Shown: positions 25,403 to 37,452 of the stretch, piece by piece | How positions within the stretch are numbered: position 1 is the stretch's first letter | Layout of the letters: each line of letters begins with the position of its first letter | Source of the DNA: Bursaphelenchus xylophilus | Lineage: Eukaryota; Nematoda; Chromadorea; Rhabditida; Aphelenchoididae | Assembly: GCA_904066235.2 (NCBI GenBank) | Contig: CAJFCV020000005.1 | Coordinates: forward strand, 6,009,501 to 6,073,500 | Length of the DNA stretch: 64,000 bases | Direction of reading: 5' to 3' | The notes under the pieces: model-generated | Seen by the model: the letters and a program-made list of their open reading frames with translations, nothing else | Told to the model about the DNA's origin: nothing | Database searches by the model: none | Position numbers and translations under genes: made by a program

Positions 25403-26594
25403 ATGGGCAGTCAGAATCCAAATGAAATCCAGATGAACGGAGTGGATGAGAGAAGGGAGGACGAAGTGGATCAGCTGATTCGCAATATCTGGTCCTTTAT
25501 TACCAAATTTGTCGCCAATGAGACCGAACCTATGACGTACCCAGCATCCACTTTACTTAAGATCCTCATCAGAGCTGAGGAAATCTTGACGGCTGAACCT
25601 TCAGTCCTCGAATTAACTGTAACACTTTATAATAATAGTTATGCTTACGATAACTGTTGATATGAAATAAATGCATATAATATAATTTCAGGGATCGGTA
25701 ATCATCTTCGGTGACATCCAAGGTCATGCTGACAGTCTTCTGAGCCTTGCCAGTTTAGTCGAGACCCCTCCTCAGAATGTTTTTCTTTTCTTAGGGAACT
25801 ACATTGGTCAAGGACATGCTCCTCATGAATGTCTTTTCCTTCTCTTGGCTCTAAAAATCAAATATCCAAATCACGTTTATCTCCTCAAGGGCGGATGGGA
25901 AGACCCTGAGGCATTAAAAGTAAGCTTATAGAAAAAATGGTCTTATTGCGCTGACTTGCTCGTACCAATGTTCTTCAGGCCCATGAATTCGTGGAAGGAT
26001 TATACCTTCGTGGACTTCTGAAGACGTCGATGACTTGGCAGAGAGTCTGTGCGGTCATTAACCAACTCCCAATCGCTGCTGTACTCTCCAATAAATACTT
26101 TTGTGTTCATGGAGGAATTGGCCCTCAACTTTTGAAACATGGACTCAAGAGGCTGAAGAAGCACGGAAAACCCGCCAAATGCTCACTTGATCTGGCTCTG
26201 GAACAGGAATGTGTTTGGGGAGCATTCAGAGAGAATGCAGCCGTCTACAAGTCTCATGATGGATGTCCAACATTTGGAGAGTCAGAGGTCGAGAGATTCG
26301 TCAAGAACAACAACTTGAAGATGATTATCAGGTCCCGGCAAGTTGTATTTGATGGAGTTCTGCAGCATCCCCAGAGAATGTTGACGGTCTGGTCAGCTGC
26401 TGTTTTCTTGGATAATTTCAGAAACATGGGAGCAATTCTTTGTTTGGACAGTGTTAATGACAAGGTATGAAATTTCATGGATGATATAAATTCTTTAGGC
26501 GATTATCAGCAGGATCAAGGTGATGGAAGATGAGCCTAAATCCTTGGATGAGAATAAGCCGACGCCTGGAAAAAATGCGATTTCTCTTGGTTGA
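25403..26594 (+). CDS. PP1-like pseudophosphatase (PPP family)
   Basis: Four exons: 25403-25618, 25692-25919, 25979-26464 and 26499-26594; 341 residues, all in phase. The fold is that of PP1-class Ser/Thr phosphatases: GDIQGH...LLSLASL, YPNHVYLLKGG, NQLPIAAVLSNKYFCVHGG, then LTVWSAAVFLDNFRNMGAI in place of the SAPNYCGEFDNAGA segment. The catalytic residues are mostly gone. GDxHG reads GDIQG (His to Gln), GDYVDRG reads GNYIGQG (Asp to Asn, the DR pair lost), GNHE reads GGWE (Asn and His lost), and RAHQ reads RSRQ (His to Arg). Only the first Asp and the HGG His remain. It therefore should not bind the two metals or hydrolyse phosphate, and may act as a scaffold or decoy for PP1 partners. ATG 25403 is the first in-frame start. 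Confidence 0.88.
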
Positions 26595-27011
26595 TTACAG
26601 AAAAATTTCCAAGGTCTCAAAATAATCGACTTTGTTTATGAAATAACTTGGCTCGTATGATTGAATCGGCTTCCCCAGCTGTGGATCAAAGTATTTGATA
26701 GCAATGAATGGGATTGGCGAAGAATTATGCCGAGAAGCTTCAGCGGAGGGATCGGCTTTGGGTTCACTTAAAGCCACCATAAAAAGTCTCTATTCGTCAG
26801 GCTCTCCGCCAATTCCTCCGCATTTGCACAACTCTGTCAATCACATTTAGTGGTACCAAATCTTTTCTTCCCCGGCTGGGAAGAAATCAATTGTAGAGGT
26901 TGCAACTGCGCAATAATTATGAGGTTGGCGACCACTTCGTCCGCCGCCAAAGCCCCAAAAATTTATTTAATAGCTTTGGAGGAAAACGCTTGTGAGGAAA
27001 AAATGCGCCCT
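26595..27011. other. Gap between convergent genes
   Basis: Shared 3' region of the pseudophosphatase and the ADAM gene. A minus-strand frame at 26595-26780 has no splice or start support. Nothing else is seen. Confidence 0.5.
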
Positions 27012-28840
27012 TTATAAATCTTCTTTTATTATTAACTTTCTAGTAATTTCTTTATCCCGTAATTTGTTAATTTTCTTGGTATCCGGATCATAATGTTGGC
27101 AGGTTCTGCAGCAGATGCTTTTAATACTTTTGGCCACGCAATATCTTCTCCTCACCCCCTGTTTGAATCGTCTACAGTAATCTGCCCTCAGGTCAGCACA
27201 TTCTTCGGTCATATAATTCTCGTTCTGGATGCAATCTCCTCGAAGACACCACTATAAACACGACTACTATGTATTATACAATGTTATCATAAAATAAATA
27301 TTACGGTGTTATGCTTGATATATCCCACCTTTCCAATCCCGCATGCTGTCCCATCCATAACTGGTAAGAATGCCTTTGTTTCACATGTTGAATATCTCGG
27401 CTTCTTCCTGTCCTGACACCACAGTCTCCTGCATGGGTCGACCTTCCAATAATGGAAATCGTTTCTCTAAATGTCATCGCTAATATAATTCTTCATGCTT
27501 TTACCGAACATTTCCCATAATTCTGACCGAAAGCCAACCTGCATTGCATTGTACGGTCGAATATCTCTCCCGCTTTTTTACTCCTCCGTTTATTTGTTAG
27601 ATTAGGCCTTGGAGTTGTTATATTTTTCTTCAAACAATCCGAATCTGAAGACCTGTAGTTTTAAAAGTACAGTATCACCAGATAACTTACCTGAGAAACT
27701 CCTCGATATGGTCCAAAGAACACTGACTGAGGAGGAAACTATTCCCAAAATTCTGATTTAATTCATTGCCTGAGGTCTGAGGAGCCATCAGAAAATTGAG
27801 AGATGGAGAACAAACGGAACTGTTGCCAGAGCCATCGTGAAACGCCCCCAAGCTAAATAGTGATTGCTTTATAAAATACACATACCTATGGGCCATTTCA
27901 TGAGCAGCAATGGCCACAGTTGTGATTCCCCCGACATCCTCGACAACAGAAACAGAATCAGATTCTCGGCACATTGCCCGGACATAGGCCATCCCTTGAG
28001 TGGCACTTTCATTGTTTTGGGACAAGAGATCGCGCCTAAAAAGAGAAGATATTTGGCTGATGTTACACTCACCGCGTAAAGACGATAGCATGATCATGTT
28101 GGGGGATCAGAGCTTTGTGTTCTTCCAGCCAATCGTGGATCGAATGAACGGAATCCAAGGCATCGATGGGAGAGAAATTAGGAACGCTTAAAAAGGATTT
28201 ATACAAGGAGAAGAGAGTACCCGAAGATATCCGTGGAATTGTCATATTCGGAGAGATTGAAGGTGTTAACCCTTTGGAGGGGGCAATCATCCACTCTGAA
28301 GATGGGCAGGGTACCCGCCAATCGGAGGAAAACGCGAGTTTTCTCGAAGAAAATAAGCCGATAGTAAATTGAGTATAACTAAAAGATAATTAACTATTTT
28401 ACGGTCTTCTTACTTGATCAAAGATCACTCTCAAGTAATCCTGAAGGGCAAAATAAGCAGAATTAGAGTTATAAGGATACAATTCTTTGAATTTATGATA
28501 CATAGAGAGGTCGGCAATGAGTAAGAGATCGAGGAACAGAGAATCAGGCACTTCAGTCACATTACCCTCACTCGGATTACTCGATTTGGACAAAGCAAAG
28601 TCTTGCACCACTTTATCGAGATAGGAAATGTCATCAAATAGCGTCGTATTGTCGTAAAATACGATCTAAATTTATTTTTTAAAATGATGACAATATTACT
28701 TTTGTAAATTGAACATTATCAAAAGTGGATTCCTTGACCAAAACTTCTGCAAGGACATCTGAATCAGAATAATCAGTCCTTTTTCCTATCAACTTACACT
28801 TGGTCAAGAGATAAAACCAAAGAATTCGGACCTCAGACAT
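27012..28840 (-). CDS. Compact secreted ADAM metalloprotease with PLAC-like tail
   Basis: Ten exons: 28840-28798, 28758-28700, 28665-28414, 28378-28221, 28186-28073, 28035-27886, 27852-27691, 27652-27505, 27466-27329 and 27251-27012; 369 residues, all in phase. A short signal peptide (ILWFYLLTKYVLA) leads almost directly into the reprolysin (M12B) domain. Motifs: HDHAIVFTR, GMAYVRAMC, the zinc site HEMAHSLGAFHDG (split by an intron, catalytic Glu present) and LSQCSLDHIEEFL. A basic linker and a Cys-rich part follow (WCQDRKKPRYSTC, GTACGIGK), then a six-Cys PLAC-like end (CADLRADYC...CVAKSIKSICCRTC). This layout recalls nematode MIG-17, a basement-membrane ADAM that guides cell migration. No long propeptide is present, which is unusual: MIG-17 and most ADAMs carry one of 150 or more residues. 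Likely active and extracellular. Confidence 0.85.
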
Positions 28841-28873
28841 CAAATCTCTGACCCCGTTCCCCCCATCAGATCC

Positions 28874-29008
28874 TCAAACCGCTTCCAAATTAATGACCCG
28901 CCACCCATTGCTGCGACTAATTGCACTCAGCACGTAAATCACGTTCTCTTGCCCTGAGGCGGCTGTCGGTGTCAGTTGGATGATTATCTCAAATTGTTTT
29001 TGGCCCAT
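28874..29008 (-). CDS. Small ORF upstream of the ADAM gene, doubtful
   Basis: A 44-residue frame starting MGQKQFEIIIQLTPTAASGQ and ending 33 bp before the ADAM start codon, on the same strand. Codon use looks coding-like, but it has no signal peptide, no recognised domain and no splice route into the ADAM frame. It may be an upstream ORF in the ADAM leader or a tiny separate cistron. Confidence 0.25.
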   Translation of the reverse strand: MGQKQFEIIIQLTPTAASGQENVIYVLSAISRSNGWRVINLEAV

Positions 29009-29869
29009 TTTATTTGTGTGTTTTTTACAGTTTAAAGTCATTGGGTTCGGTTGGGTTGTTTTACGACTTTCCCCAAAGTTCTAAGCCAACAAATAATGTC
29101 ATCGTTTTGGATATGAAATTTGATTTCAACGGGGCAAGAAATCATCTTTTTGAAGCCTTTTGCTGACATTTATTTGCCTCTATACCTAGTTTTGTTTTAT
29201 AAAAAATGTTTTGTCATAATTGATGACATTTTCCATAAGCATTCCTGCAGGTGGCCGAATAGTGGGTCAGTGTTCTCTTTCATTCCCGAAATTGGCCCTT
29301 CGGAACTCTTAAAGGCCAAAAGCGAAAAAAGAAAAAAAACTGGTGGTCGGAACCGACCGCAACAGGATGCTAGCCATTTCGTGCCCTGTTGGTCAAGAAG
29401 GAGGCCAAAGCCGACGGCTCCAAGGAAGACGCCCTTAGGCATTGCGAGTCATTCCCGGCTTCGGGGTCTTGAGAAAAACGACACGGCCCCTTTATTCCAA
29501 AAAAAGCAGTGCAGCTCATAAAAACCGCAACCTCCGGCCATTCTGGTTTCTGAAGCCGGCTCCGGCACTCGAGCTTATCTCCGCCGCTTCCAGACACCCG
29601 GGCATCCCCCCTTCCACTGAGCGCTTAACCAACCAGCAAATTGGTTCTCGACCTGGTATGGCTGTTCAGAGAGTCGTTTATAATGTTTGTAAACCATCCC
29701 CAAAGTGTTGGACGTCCACTGACCGGGTCCATTCTTTTCTGTGACACAAACTTGGGCCGCAGAGTTTTCTCTTAACAAAATTCTTCTCGGATTTTGCGCG
29801 ATGAATAAACTTATGATTACAATCTTTACACATAAAGTATGTGTAAAAGTTTATTTTACTTTTAGTAGC
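29009..29869. other. Intergenic; possible regulatory GC-rich block
   Basis: Divergent upstream region of the ADAM and CAP genes. A GC-rich block at about 29270-29640 opens frames on both strands at once, so these are not accepted as genes. A TTTTACTTTTAG acceptor at 29865, five bases before the CAP gene ATG, looks like a trans-splice (SL) or leader-exon acceptor. Confidence 0.4.
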
Positions 29870-30919
29870 ATGATAAAACGAATTTTTGGACGGAAAAATC
29901 TCCGGAAATCGAAATCCGTCCAAGAAGATTCGACCGATGTAATCCAGGCAGGGACCAGTAATGGGGGTCCACACTTAGCCCCAAGCAAAACATTCGATGC
30001 CTCAAGGTAAACGTTTTCTTTTAATCACCAAACCTTCTCCAGAGGGTATCGAGTCGAAGAATGCAGAAGTTTTATGGATGCCACGTCTTCAGCCGGCGCT
30101 GAAAATGCGCGTGCTGACCCGGAATTAGATCGGGCCATGATGCAGACGATCACAGACGTCAAATACGTCAAGCGGAGGCCCAAGTTCACGGCTGTGGGTA
30201 AGTGACAACTGACCTCCCTCCTATTTGCAGTCGATGCCAACTTTCAGAGGCAATGCATTGAGGCGCATAATTTGGTCAGAGAAAAGTACGGTTCCCCCTC
30301 CCTTATATGGAGTCAGGAACTGGCCGATCTGGCCAAAAGTTGGGCGACAAGCCTGGCCGATCGGGGGCGCGTAATGTATCCAGAACTTCCAGGTACTCAC
30401 TCCATCGAGGTGTATTTAACCTTTTTCCTAGGGATTGGAGAGAATATCCATTTGGTGATCCACGAAACGGGAAATCATTTGACTACGGGAAGCGAGATCG
30501 TCGCTTTATGGGCCAAAGAGGCCGATTATTTTGACTTCGAAAATCCCCATTGGAGTCTGAGTGAGACCTCTCGAGGGTGATGTGAACTAATGTAATTGTT
30601 ATTGCAGAGTGCAAAAACTTCACCCAGATGATTTGGCAGTCCTCGATTGAATTGGGAGTGGCTCGGCACTGGAATACGGCCAAGAATTGCTTGGCCATTG
30701 TCGCGTTTTATCGGCCCGGAGGCAATTCCAATACGCCGGGTAAGTGCCCCCAGGGCCTTTAATTGGCCTTATTTAGGCGAATTCGCGCACAATCTCCCAG
30801 CCCGAAATGCGGTCCCGGCCGATGCTCGCTCGGCCACGCAACTAGCCTCGATTCTCCATTCCATGAACCGGTGCGATCTCTCTGACGTCACCTTCCGTTC
30901 AGATCCTCCTCGATCATAA
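29870..30919 (+). CDS. Intracellular CAP/SCP domain protein (GAPR-1 like)
   Basis: Six exons: 29870-30006, 30043-30197, 30231-30392, 30432-30560, 30608-30739 and 30777-30919; 285 residues, all in phase. The CAP domain (residues about 100-235) has AHNLVREKYGSPSL, ELADLAKSWATSLADRG, GIGENI, FTQMIWQSSIELGVAR and CLAIVAFYRPGGN. The conserved His/Glu positions of the central cavity are visible in AHNLVR and GENI. CAP proteins of nematodes are mostly secreted (SCP/VAL type), but this one begins MIKRIFGRKNLRKSK, a basic, non-hydrophobic start with no signal peptide, followed by a ~95-residue disordered stretch. That points to the cytosolic, membrane-associated GLIPR2/GAPR-1 branch. The C-terminal ~50 residues have no known domain. 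Confidence 0.87.
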
Positions 30920-31465
30920 AAACATCAGCACTCCAGCTACTGCCAAACCATCTGCCTAAGTCAAGAAAAAAGATTTATTCAGTCGTTACATTATATATCA
31001 CAACGACAATAAATACAAGACGGACTGATCATACATGAGATTGGCAGGATCGTTACTTTATTACATAACAACCAGATTTATCCTTTTCTAGTAAATGAGC
31101 ATCTGATTACAAGTCTGGTGGAGATAATGGAGTCATTAAAAGACCATTAAAGTTCCATCAAAGGAGGTGCTAAGGGGATTTTTTGGAGGGCTTAGATTTA
31201 GCATGTAGCGAAATTACTCGTGTTCATAACAAAACATTACAATTCTTTCCGTCGACTCCGATCTGGCGAAGGTACCCTCCCCTGCCCCCTCCTAGCTGTG
31301 CCTCTGGTTTTAACTATTTCTCTTTTTAACCTTCAAAATGAACCCTAAAACCCAAGGTTAGCTTGTAATCAAAGGCTGAAACAATATGCAAAGAAAACCG
31401 AAGATCAGACCGTTGTACCCGTAGTTAAAAGACACGCTATTTGGGAGTTAAGGACATCGCTGTGT
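30920..31465. other. Gap between convergent genes
   Basis: 3' regions of the CAP gene and the peptide receptor gene. ATAAATAC at about 31008 is a possible polyadenylation region. No gene is seen. Confidence 0.45.
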
Positions 31466-34400
31466 TCATCGTGCTGACCCGTTTTCTGCACTGTTGGCTG
31501 GACTGAGCAAGAGGGGCATCTCCTGACCGTTGGAGTGGACTATCTCCCGATCCGAGAACTGTGTGGACCTTCGATGCTCGGAGGACGAGGCCCGCGAATA
31601 CGATGGGGATTCCTCGACCTTGTCCGCACTTAATCGACGGACCGATTGTTTGGAAGAATCGACCAACGACATGGTAATCGACCGGTCGGTGACATTCCCC
31701 GGATCCACTTGAAGAAATTGAGTGCCGGTCTTCGAAAAAAGTGCATCTGAATACCTTCTGGCTGTCTGGGGAGACCACCAACAACTGACTTGAGCGGGAA
31801 TAAAAACCCGACGGAATTCCTGAAAAAAAACAATATTATGTATTAGATGCATTCTATGGACAAAATGTCACAAAGCTTGAAAACGCTTACATTTCTGAAC
31901 TGGCCACTCATCGAACAGTAAATAATAAACGAGGTACATGCTTCACATAAAGATAACAGGTCAAGGATGTCCCCGACATTATTGTAGACATTCTTCCGGA
32001 ACTCTTGGGATAAGAGTCCGATCAGAACCGCCATGATACCCTGAGGTAATTCGGTTACTAAGAACACACAAACTATGGCCAACAACATCCTGGTGGTTCG
32101 GTCTGCCCGTCCGTTTGCCCGAGTTCCCCTGCAATGACTTTTTTCAATTTTATTTTGATGCGCGACAAAAATTCACTTTACGCCTCAAGTAGTACATACA
32201 GTGGCGGTCAAAAAAAACGGCCACCCCAAGATGATGCGCTCTAGCGCAGAAGAGAGTGGTCGTAGAAAGATAAATATGGTATCATTGTAAAGCTTATGGA
32301 ATACTAAGACGTGTGACTATACGCTTGTGGTACTGTAGTGCTGGCCTAGCACGTACTGGGGCAAGATGTTCTTTTGGCCTGGTCAAAAAAAAATGGCCAC
32401 CCATAATTATTATGCTTTAAACGCGGTTTATGTTATAAATTGCCGCCATATGCGACTGGACTAGGATAACTACATCAATACACATCAGTTCCAGTATTTC
32501 TTACTTTGTACATATGCCCTCAGGCATCAGTTAAGGTTGATGACCTTGTTCATGGTTAAGGCCCGGCCAAATTTTTTTTTGGATTTGTGTCGTTGTTTTG
32601 ATAATCCTGAGCAATACTATAGACGGTATTGATCGTATTCATGTGTAAAACTGTCCACTTCTGCCAAAATTGCGCCCCTTCTGATAATAAAACTCAAAAA
32701 AGAAGATTTTTTGGCCGAAATTTTTTCAAAAATCTGTTTTGGAGGCCGCTAAACAATTAATGTAGAATCTTAAACAGACTTTATTTGTACAAGAACATCA
32801 TGGACATTTGTTTTAACACGGCACCGGTTAAAGGAAACGACCGCCCGAAACGACAGATACCGTTTTGTTACAGTTTTCGACTTCATGAAGTAATCATGAA
32901 TTTTGCCCGTTTCCGAAACATCGTTGAATAGAAATTAGAATCTAGTCTTGCATTTGTGGCATAGCTGAGATACCACTCAATCATTTAAAGATAAATATGA
33001 GCCCCTAAAGTTAAAATTCGGGTTGCAGACCTTGACAAAGTTTATGATTATTTCCTGAAGTCGAAAACTGTAACAAAACGGTATCTGTCGTTTCGGGCGG
33101 TCGTTTCCTTTAACCGGTGCCGTGTTGAAACAAATGTCCATGATGTTCTTGTACAAATAAAGTCTGTTTAAGATTCTACATTAATTGTTTAGCGGCCTCC
33201 AAAACAGATTTTTGAAAAAATTTCGGCCAAAAAATCTTCTTTTTTGAGTTTTATTATCAGAAGGGGCGCAATTGTGGCAGAAGTGGACAGTTTTACACAT
33301 GAATACGATCAATACCGTCTATAGTATTGCTCAGGATTATCAAAACAACGACACAAATCCAAAAAAAAATTTGGCCGGGCCTTAACCATGAACAAGGTCA
33401 TCAACCTTAACTGATGCCTGAGGGCATATGTACAAAGTAAGAAATACTGGAACTGATGTGTATTGATGTAGTTATCCTAGTCCAGTCGCATATGGCGGCA
33501 ATTTATAACATAAACCGCGTTTAAAGCATAATAATTATGGGTGGCCATTTTTTTTGACCAGGCCAAAATAACATATTGCCCCAGTACGTGCTAAGCCAGC
33601 ACTACAGCACCACAAGTTTATAGTCACACGTCTTAGTATTGCATAAGCTTTACACTGATACCATATTTATCTTCCTACGACCACTCTCTTCTGCGCTAGA
33701 GCGCATCATCTTGAGGTGGCCGTTTTTTTTGACCGCCACTGTATAGTGTAGTATAGGCCGTATAAATAACAGAAGGTAATTCGGTATTTACCTGATAGAG
33801 TTAGTCCTATTGTTTTTCGAATATGGCGCCAATGATTGATTCGAATCCTTCCGGACATCTGGGATCCTGTTTAGGCCATTTGGCTGAACTGAATTCCCAT
33901 TTTTTACTGATCCTTTCATCAATCTGGCCCTGTTTTCCTTCACTTCATTCAATATCCTTGTCAACAACCATACAAACAAGGTTAGCAGCATGCAAGGGAG
34001 TACTTTGAAGATGGTTCCTGAGATCCAAAAGGCCATTCTGAAGACCAAGCAGTTCGTTTCCAAGGCCAGATCAGAGACCTCGGGGAAGTAAGCCAAGGCC
34101 GCCATTACTGAGGGATCTGTTATTGTACATGTGTATTTGAGAGGCATTTCTATGATCTTGTAGGTCAGGAAGTTGGGGGAATTCATAATTAAAACGAAGA
34201 AAATAACCGCCGCTATGGAGATGTAAGAGTGCTTGAGGCCAATCTGAAAAATTGTATTTATTAAGAAAAGGAATGTACAATGGAGCTGTAAAAGATGATG
34301 ACATTAGAGGATGTAGTCTTGCAAAAGGTGGCTAACTCCCTTCAAGTTTTTGGTTAAAGACAAAGCCCTAAAGGGATAAAACACGTAGACGATTATAGGA

Positions 34401-35055
34401 TAATACGGGCCAAATAGGGATTCTAACCAAAGCGGGGGTGGCTTGCAGAGAGGCATAATTATAGTAATCGCAACATTTAACTGCTAAAAGGATTGCAAAA
34501 AGAACAAAAAGCAAGACTCTCACCTGCATTCCGGACATCCTTCCGCGATTCCTGAGAGTCAGATATCGGATAAGTGCCAACATAACTAAAAATAAACAGA
34601 AAGTAATGTCATATTGTATACCTCCACTAACCCGATAACCACACACTGGAAGTGTGTCCCACGAGCGAGAGATGGGCGTGGGAAACTAGGAACAGAGCCC
34701 AGCCATAGCTCCAATGCCGGGGATGACAATTAGCGAACGCCACAAAGGTGTAGTGGGTAGTATAGATGAGGTTGGAGAACAGCACCACAGTATCACAACA
34801 GGCCATTGCCGTGAGGATCATGTTGACCGGAGTCCTCATTTGTCGCCTAAACAGTCTCAAACAAACAAAATCAACGTACCTCGTTAGGACCACGATGTTG
34901 CAAAAATTGCAAACAGCCCCCAAGGCACAAAGAACGATGGATAAATACGTGTGGATGGGCTTGTAGAAGGCATGGAGATCTGCGAGACGATCGTAGATCA
35001 CCGATTCGTTGGGCAGCTGAAACACCACCGTCTGACAATGATCGGCCGTGTCCAT
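31466..35055 (-). CDS. DMSR-like (myosuppressin/FMRFamide-type) peptide GPCR
   Basis: Six exons: 35055-34880, 34846-34632, 34585-34524, 34243-33792, 32128-31891 and 31819-31466; 498 residues, all in phase. It is a rhodopsin-class receptor of the plasma membrane. Segments: YLSIVLCALGAVCNFCNIVV (TM1), ILTAMACCDTVVLFSNLIY (TM2), SLVGHTSSVWLSVMLALIRY (TM3, with IRY for DRY), SIAAVIFFVLIMNSPNFL (TM4), GTIFKVLPCMLLTLFVWLL (TM5), CVFLVTELPQGIMAVLIGLL (TM6) and TSFIIYCSMSGQFRNEF (TM7 end). The TELPQGI and YCSMSxQFR motifs are typical of the dromyosuppressin-receptor-related group expanded in nematodes (dmsr genes), which bind FMRFamide-like peptides. The C-tail is long and Ser-rich. The 1.66 kb intron between exons 4 and 5 holds a fold-back transposon. 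Confidence 0.87.
32199..33741. mobile_element. Tc1/mariner-type fold-back element, non-autonomous
   Basis: Terminal sequence CAGTGGCGGTCAAAAAAAAC at the left and its complement at the right, each flanked by TA (32197-32198 and 33742-33743), the target duplication of Tc1/mariner elements. The arms are about 700 bp each (to ~32906 and from ~33035) and nearly identical as reverse complements, with a ~130-140 bp spacer. The CAGT start and GGCCAAAAA-like subterminal repeats fit the Tc1 group. No transposase remains. It sits in an intron of the DMSR-like receptor gene. Confidence 0.88.
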
Positions 35056-37452
35056 TGACGGGGAATCAGTCCACGGCCATAAAGGAAAGCAAAAGCTAAA
35101 AATGTCATGTCATCCAAAATCAAATTAACTTTAAATAAGTTCGCGTAATCTTATTACATTACAGTTTAAAAGAATTAAAATAAACTTAGAGTAAGTCCAA
35201 CAAGTGTAAATCCCCTCGGGGCACGTGTAAATTTTTTTTGACACATCCCCCCGTTGTATTCGTATTCTCCTCTTATGACGTCCAAAAAATATGCCCAACG
35301 CCCCAAAAGAAAGTAAAATAAATGGAACGAGATGTTTTCAGGAGAGTTAATTGACAAGCTAATAACAGGGAAGTAAGTACCTGCGCGGCCATAAAAATCC
35401 CCGGCCACAAGGAGAGCCCCCATGCGATGAGAAGAGGGCTCATCTTCTCCCTCTTTCACTTTCAACAAAAACACCGAGAACCGAGAGCCGGGGAACGGAC
35501 GAGATTAAAAGAATCTCAAACTTTTTTGGTCCAAAAAAAAGAAATAATCCATTTAAATTAATGAGTAGATCATTGGGGAATACAGCAAGAGTACAACTAC
35601 AAATAGATGCAGCCGAGATTATTACCTTTGACTACGTTAATACCTCTGAATTCAAACCATCGGATTAGAACCCTCCTTTCGGAGACCATACCCTGAGGGT
35701 ATATTATAATTAGAGTCCCGAAAAGTTTCGAATTCCATTAAACGGCCGATTTGCGTGGGGCCCAGGGAAAAAGACAGGCCCCAAAGTGTCAGCGGCAGTC
35801 ACTCAGGGCTTCCGCTGATTAGAGCCCGGCCTGACGTGACAGTTCTGCCCCTCTTCATATGCATCTACCGCAACATATCCCCAGCAGAAAAACGCGGCCA
35901 AACAATCGGCCCCTCTCCGTTCCCACCCAATATGTAAGTCTGTTTTTAGGGATGAACAAGGTAGCAGAAGTCGGCTCCAAAAGTCAGAGGACGCATCGCA
36001 AACAAAAACCCGCCGGCCAAATGCATGGCCGGATCTCGGGGATTCCACTTAACTAATCAGAAGACAATGCGCGGCCGTTTCTAATCTGATTATAGTGCCT
36101 CGAAGGGAGCGTTCAATTCGAACCCAAGTCCTCATAACTCTTAAGACCATTACGTAACAGATGTTTATCCCGGAGATGTCAAGTTCTCAGAAAACAACCT
36201 TTTAATGAGATGCAAATGGCGCTCTGCAGCGGCGATTTGAAGCTATAATATATAAGGATGTCCCCATCAACAAACCCACTCTTATCTGAGACACGTGATC
36301 TCCGTGATAAACGTGAAGAGAACATAAAAAGTGAATGAATGACCATTCCGTGGCAGCTCTTGTTCCAAAAAAGAATGCAAAAATGTAAATTGTGTGGAAT
36401 CCGGGGACAAATCGAATTAACGACCAGGGAAGGGCCTTGCAACAATCGGGGCTGTAATTAAAGCGCACTCCAAACCAGTGGAACAACTTCTGGAGTCATC
36501 ATCCACAAATTTATGCATTTAAATAACTAATTGAAGCTGGGACAAAAGGAACAAAGGAATGTCTTGATGAGTTTCCAGTGGATGCCCCCAGGGTTCGGGC
36601 CAATTTCCAAAAAGTTTAAAACCTTAAGACTTCCCGCGAGCCAAAAATCCGCCGTCGAGAGTCTCGAGAACCGCGAAAAAACAACGCAATTATCAAAAAG
36701 ACGGAAATAAATAAAACCTTGCCCGAGGGCAAAAAAAAGACGAGGCCGTGAAAGTGAGCGGCCAAGTCAGCCATCAAGGACAAGCTGATTGATCTTCGGC
36801 TGTCTTCATGTCACAGAACAAGCCCTCAGGTCATAAGAAAAAGACTATGCAAAACAATCCCCCCTTATTACATTGTATATTAATAATATGTCTGTAAATG
36901 ACAGAAAAGTGATTAAGCCGGAATGTAACTGGGACTAAACAACGGGTCTATTAATATTCGATTATCAACAGAGCAAACTCTGCAACATACGAATCAGATA
37001 TTTATGCGAGTAGTTGTCATCCATCGATCTCTTTTCATCATAAATCCGGTCTCCCATGACATTGGCCGAGTTCCTCCAAGACATCAGTTGTTCCGTTTCA
37101 TGGCCCTACGAACATGGCCAACAAAACGTGTCAGTCAGAAAAAGGTGGCTAATTCGGTGGGAAAGCCGCCGATTTCAGAAACTATTTGACAGGCAGCTCC
37201 GCAGCCGGTCTATTATGCGCTTATGGCGCTAATTAAAGAGTTTGTCATTGTATTACTATATTGGAGAAGGAGTAAACTATATCATAATGGTACTTAATGC
37301 AAAATAAAATACTTAAAAGACAGTTCAAAGACCAAACCCGCACAATCGAGAGGATTGATGACAGCTGGGATGCGTTTCCCTTACAAACACGCTATACGTT
37401 GGGTCCATAATTACGAAGTGTACGTAGGAATGTTACAAGATGTCTGAGGAAT
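35056..37452. other. Long gene-free region upstream of the peptide receptor
   Basis: No supported gene. Frames such as 35175-35474 (minus) and 35755-35937 (plus) lack splice context and domain character. This is the receptor gene's 5' region and probably contains its regulatory elements. Confidence 0.4.

Noticed and set aside
29120..29597. Overlapping plus and minus frames upstream of the CAP gene
   Set aside because: No domain or splice signals; the frames overlap each other on opposite strands.
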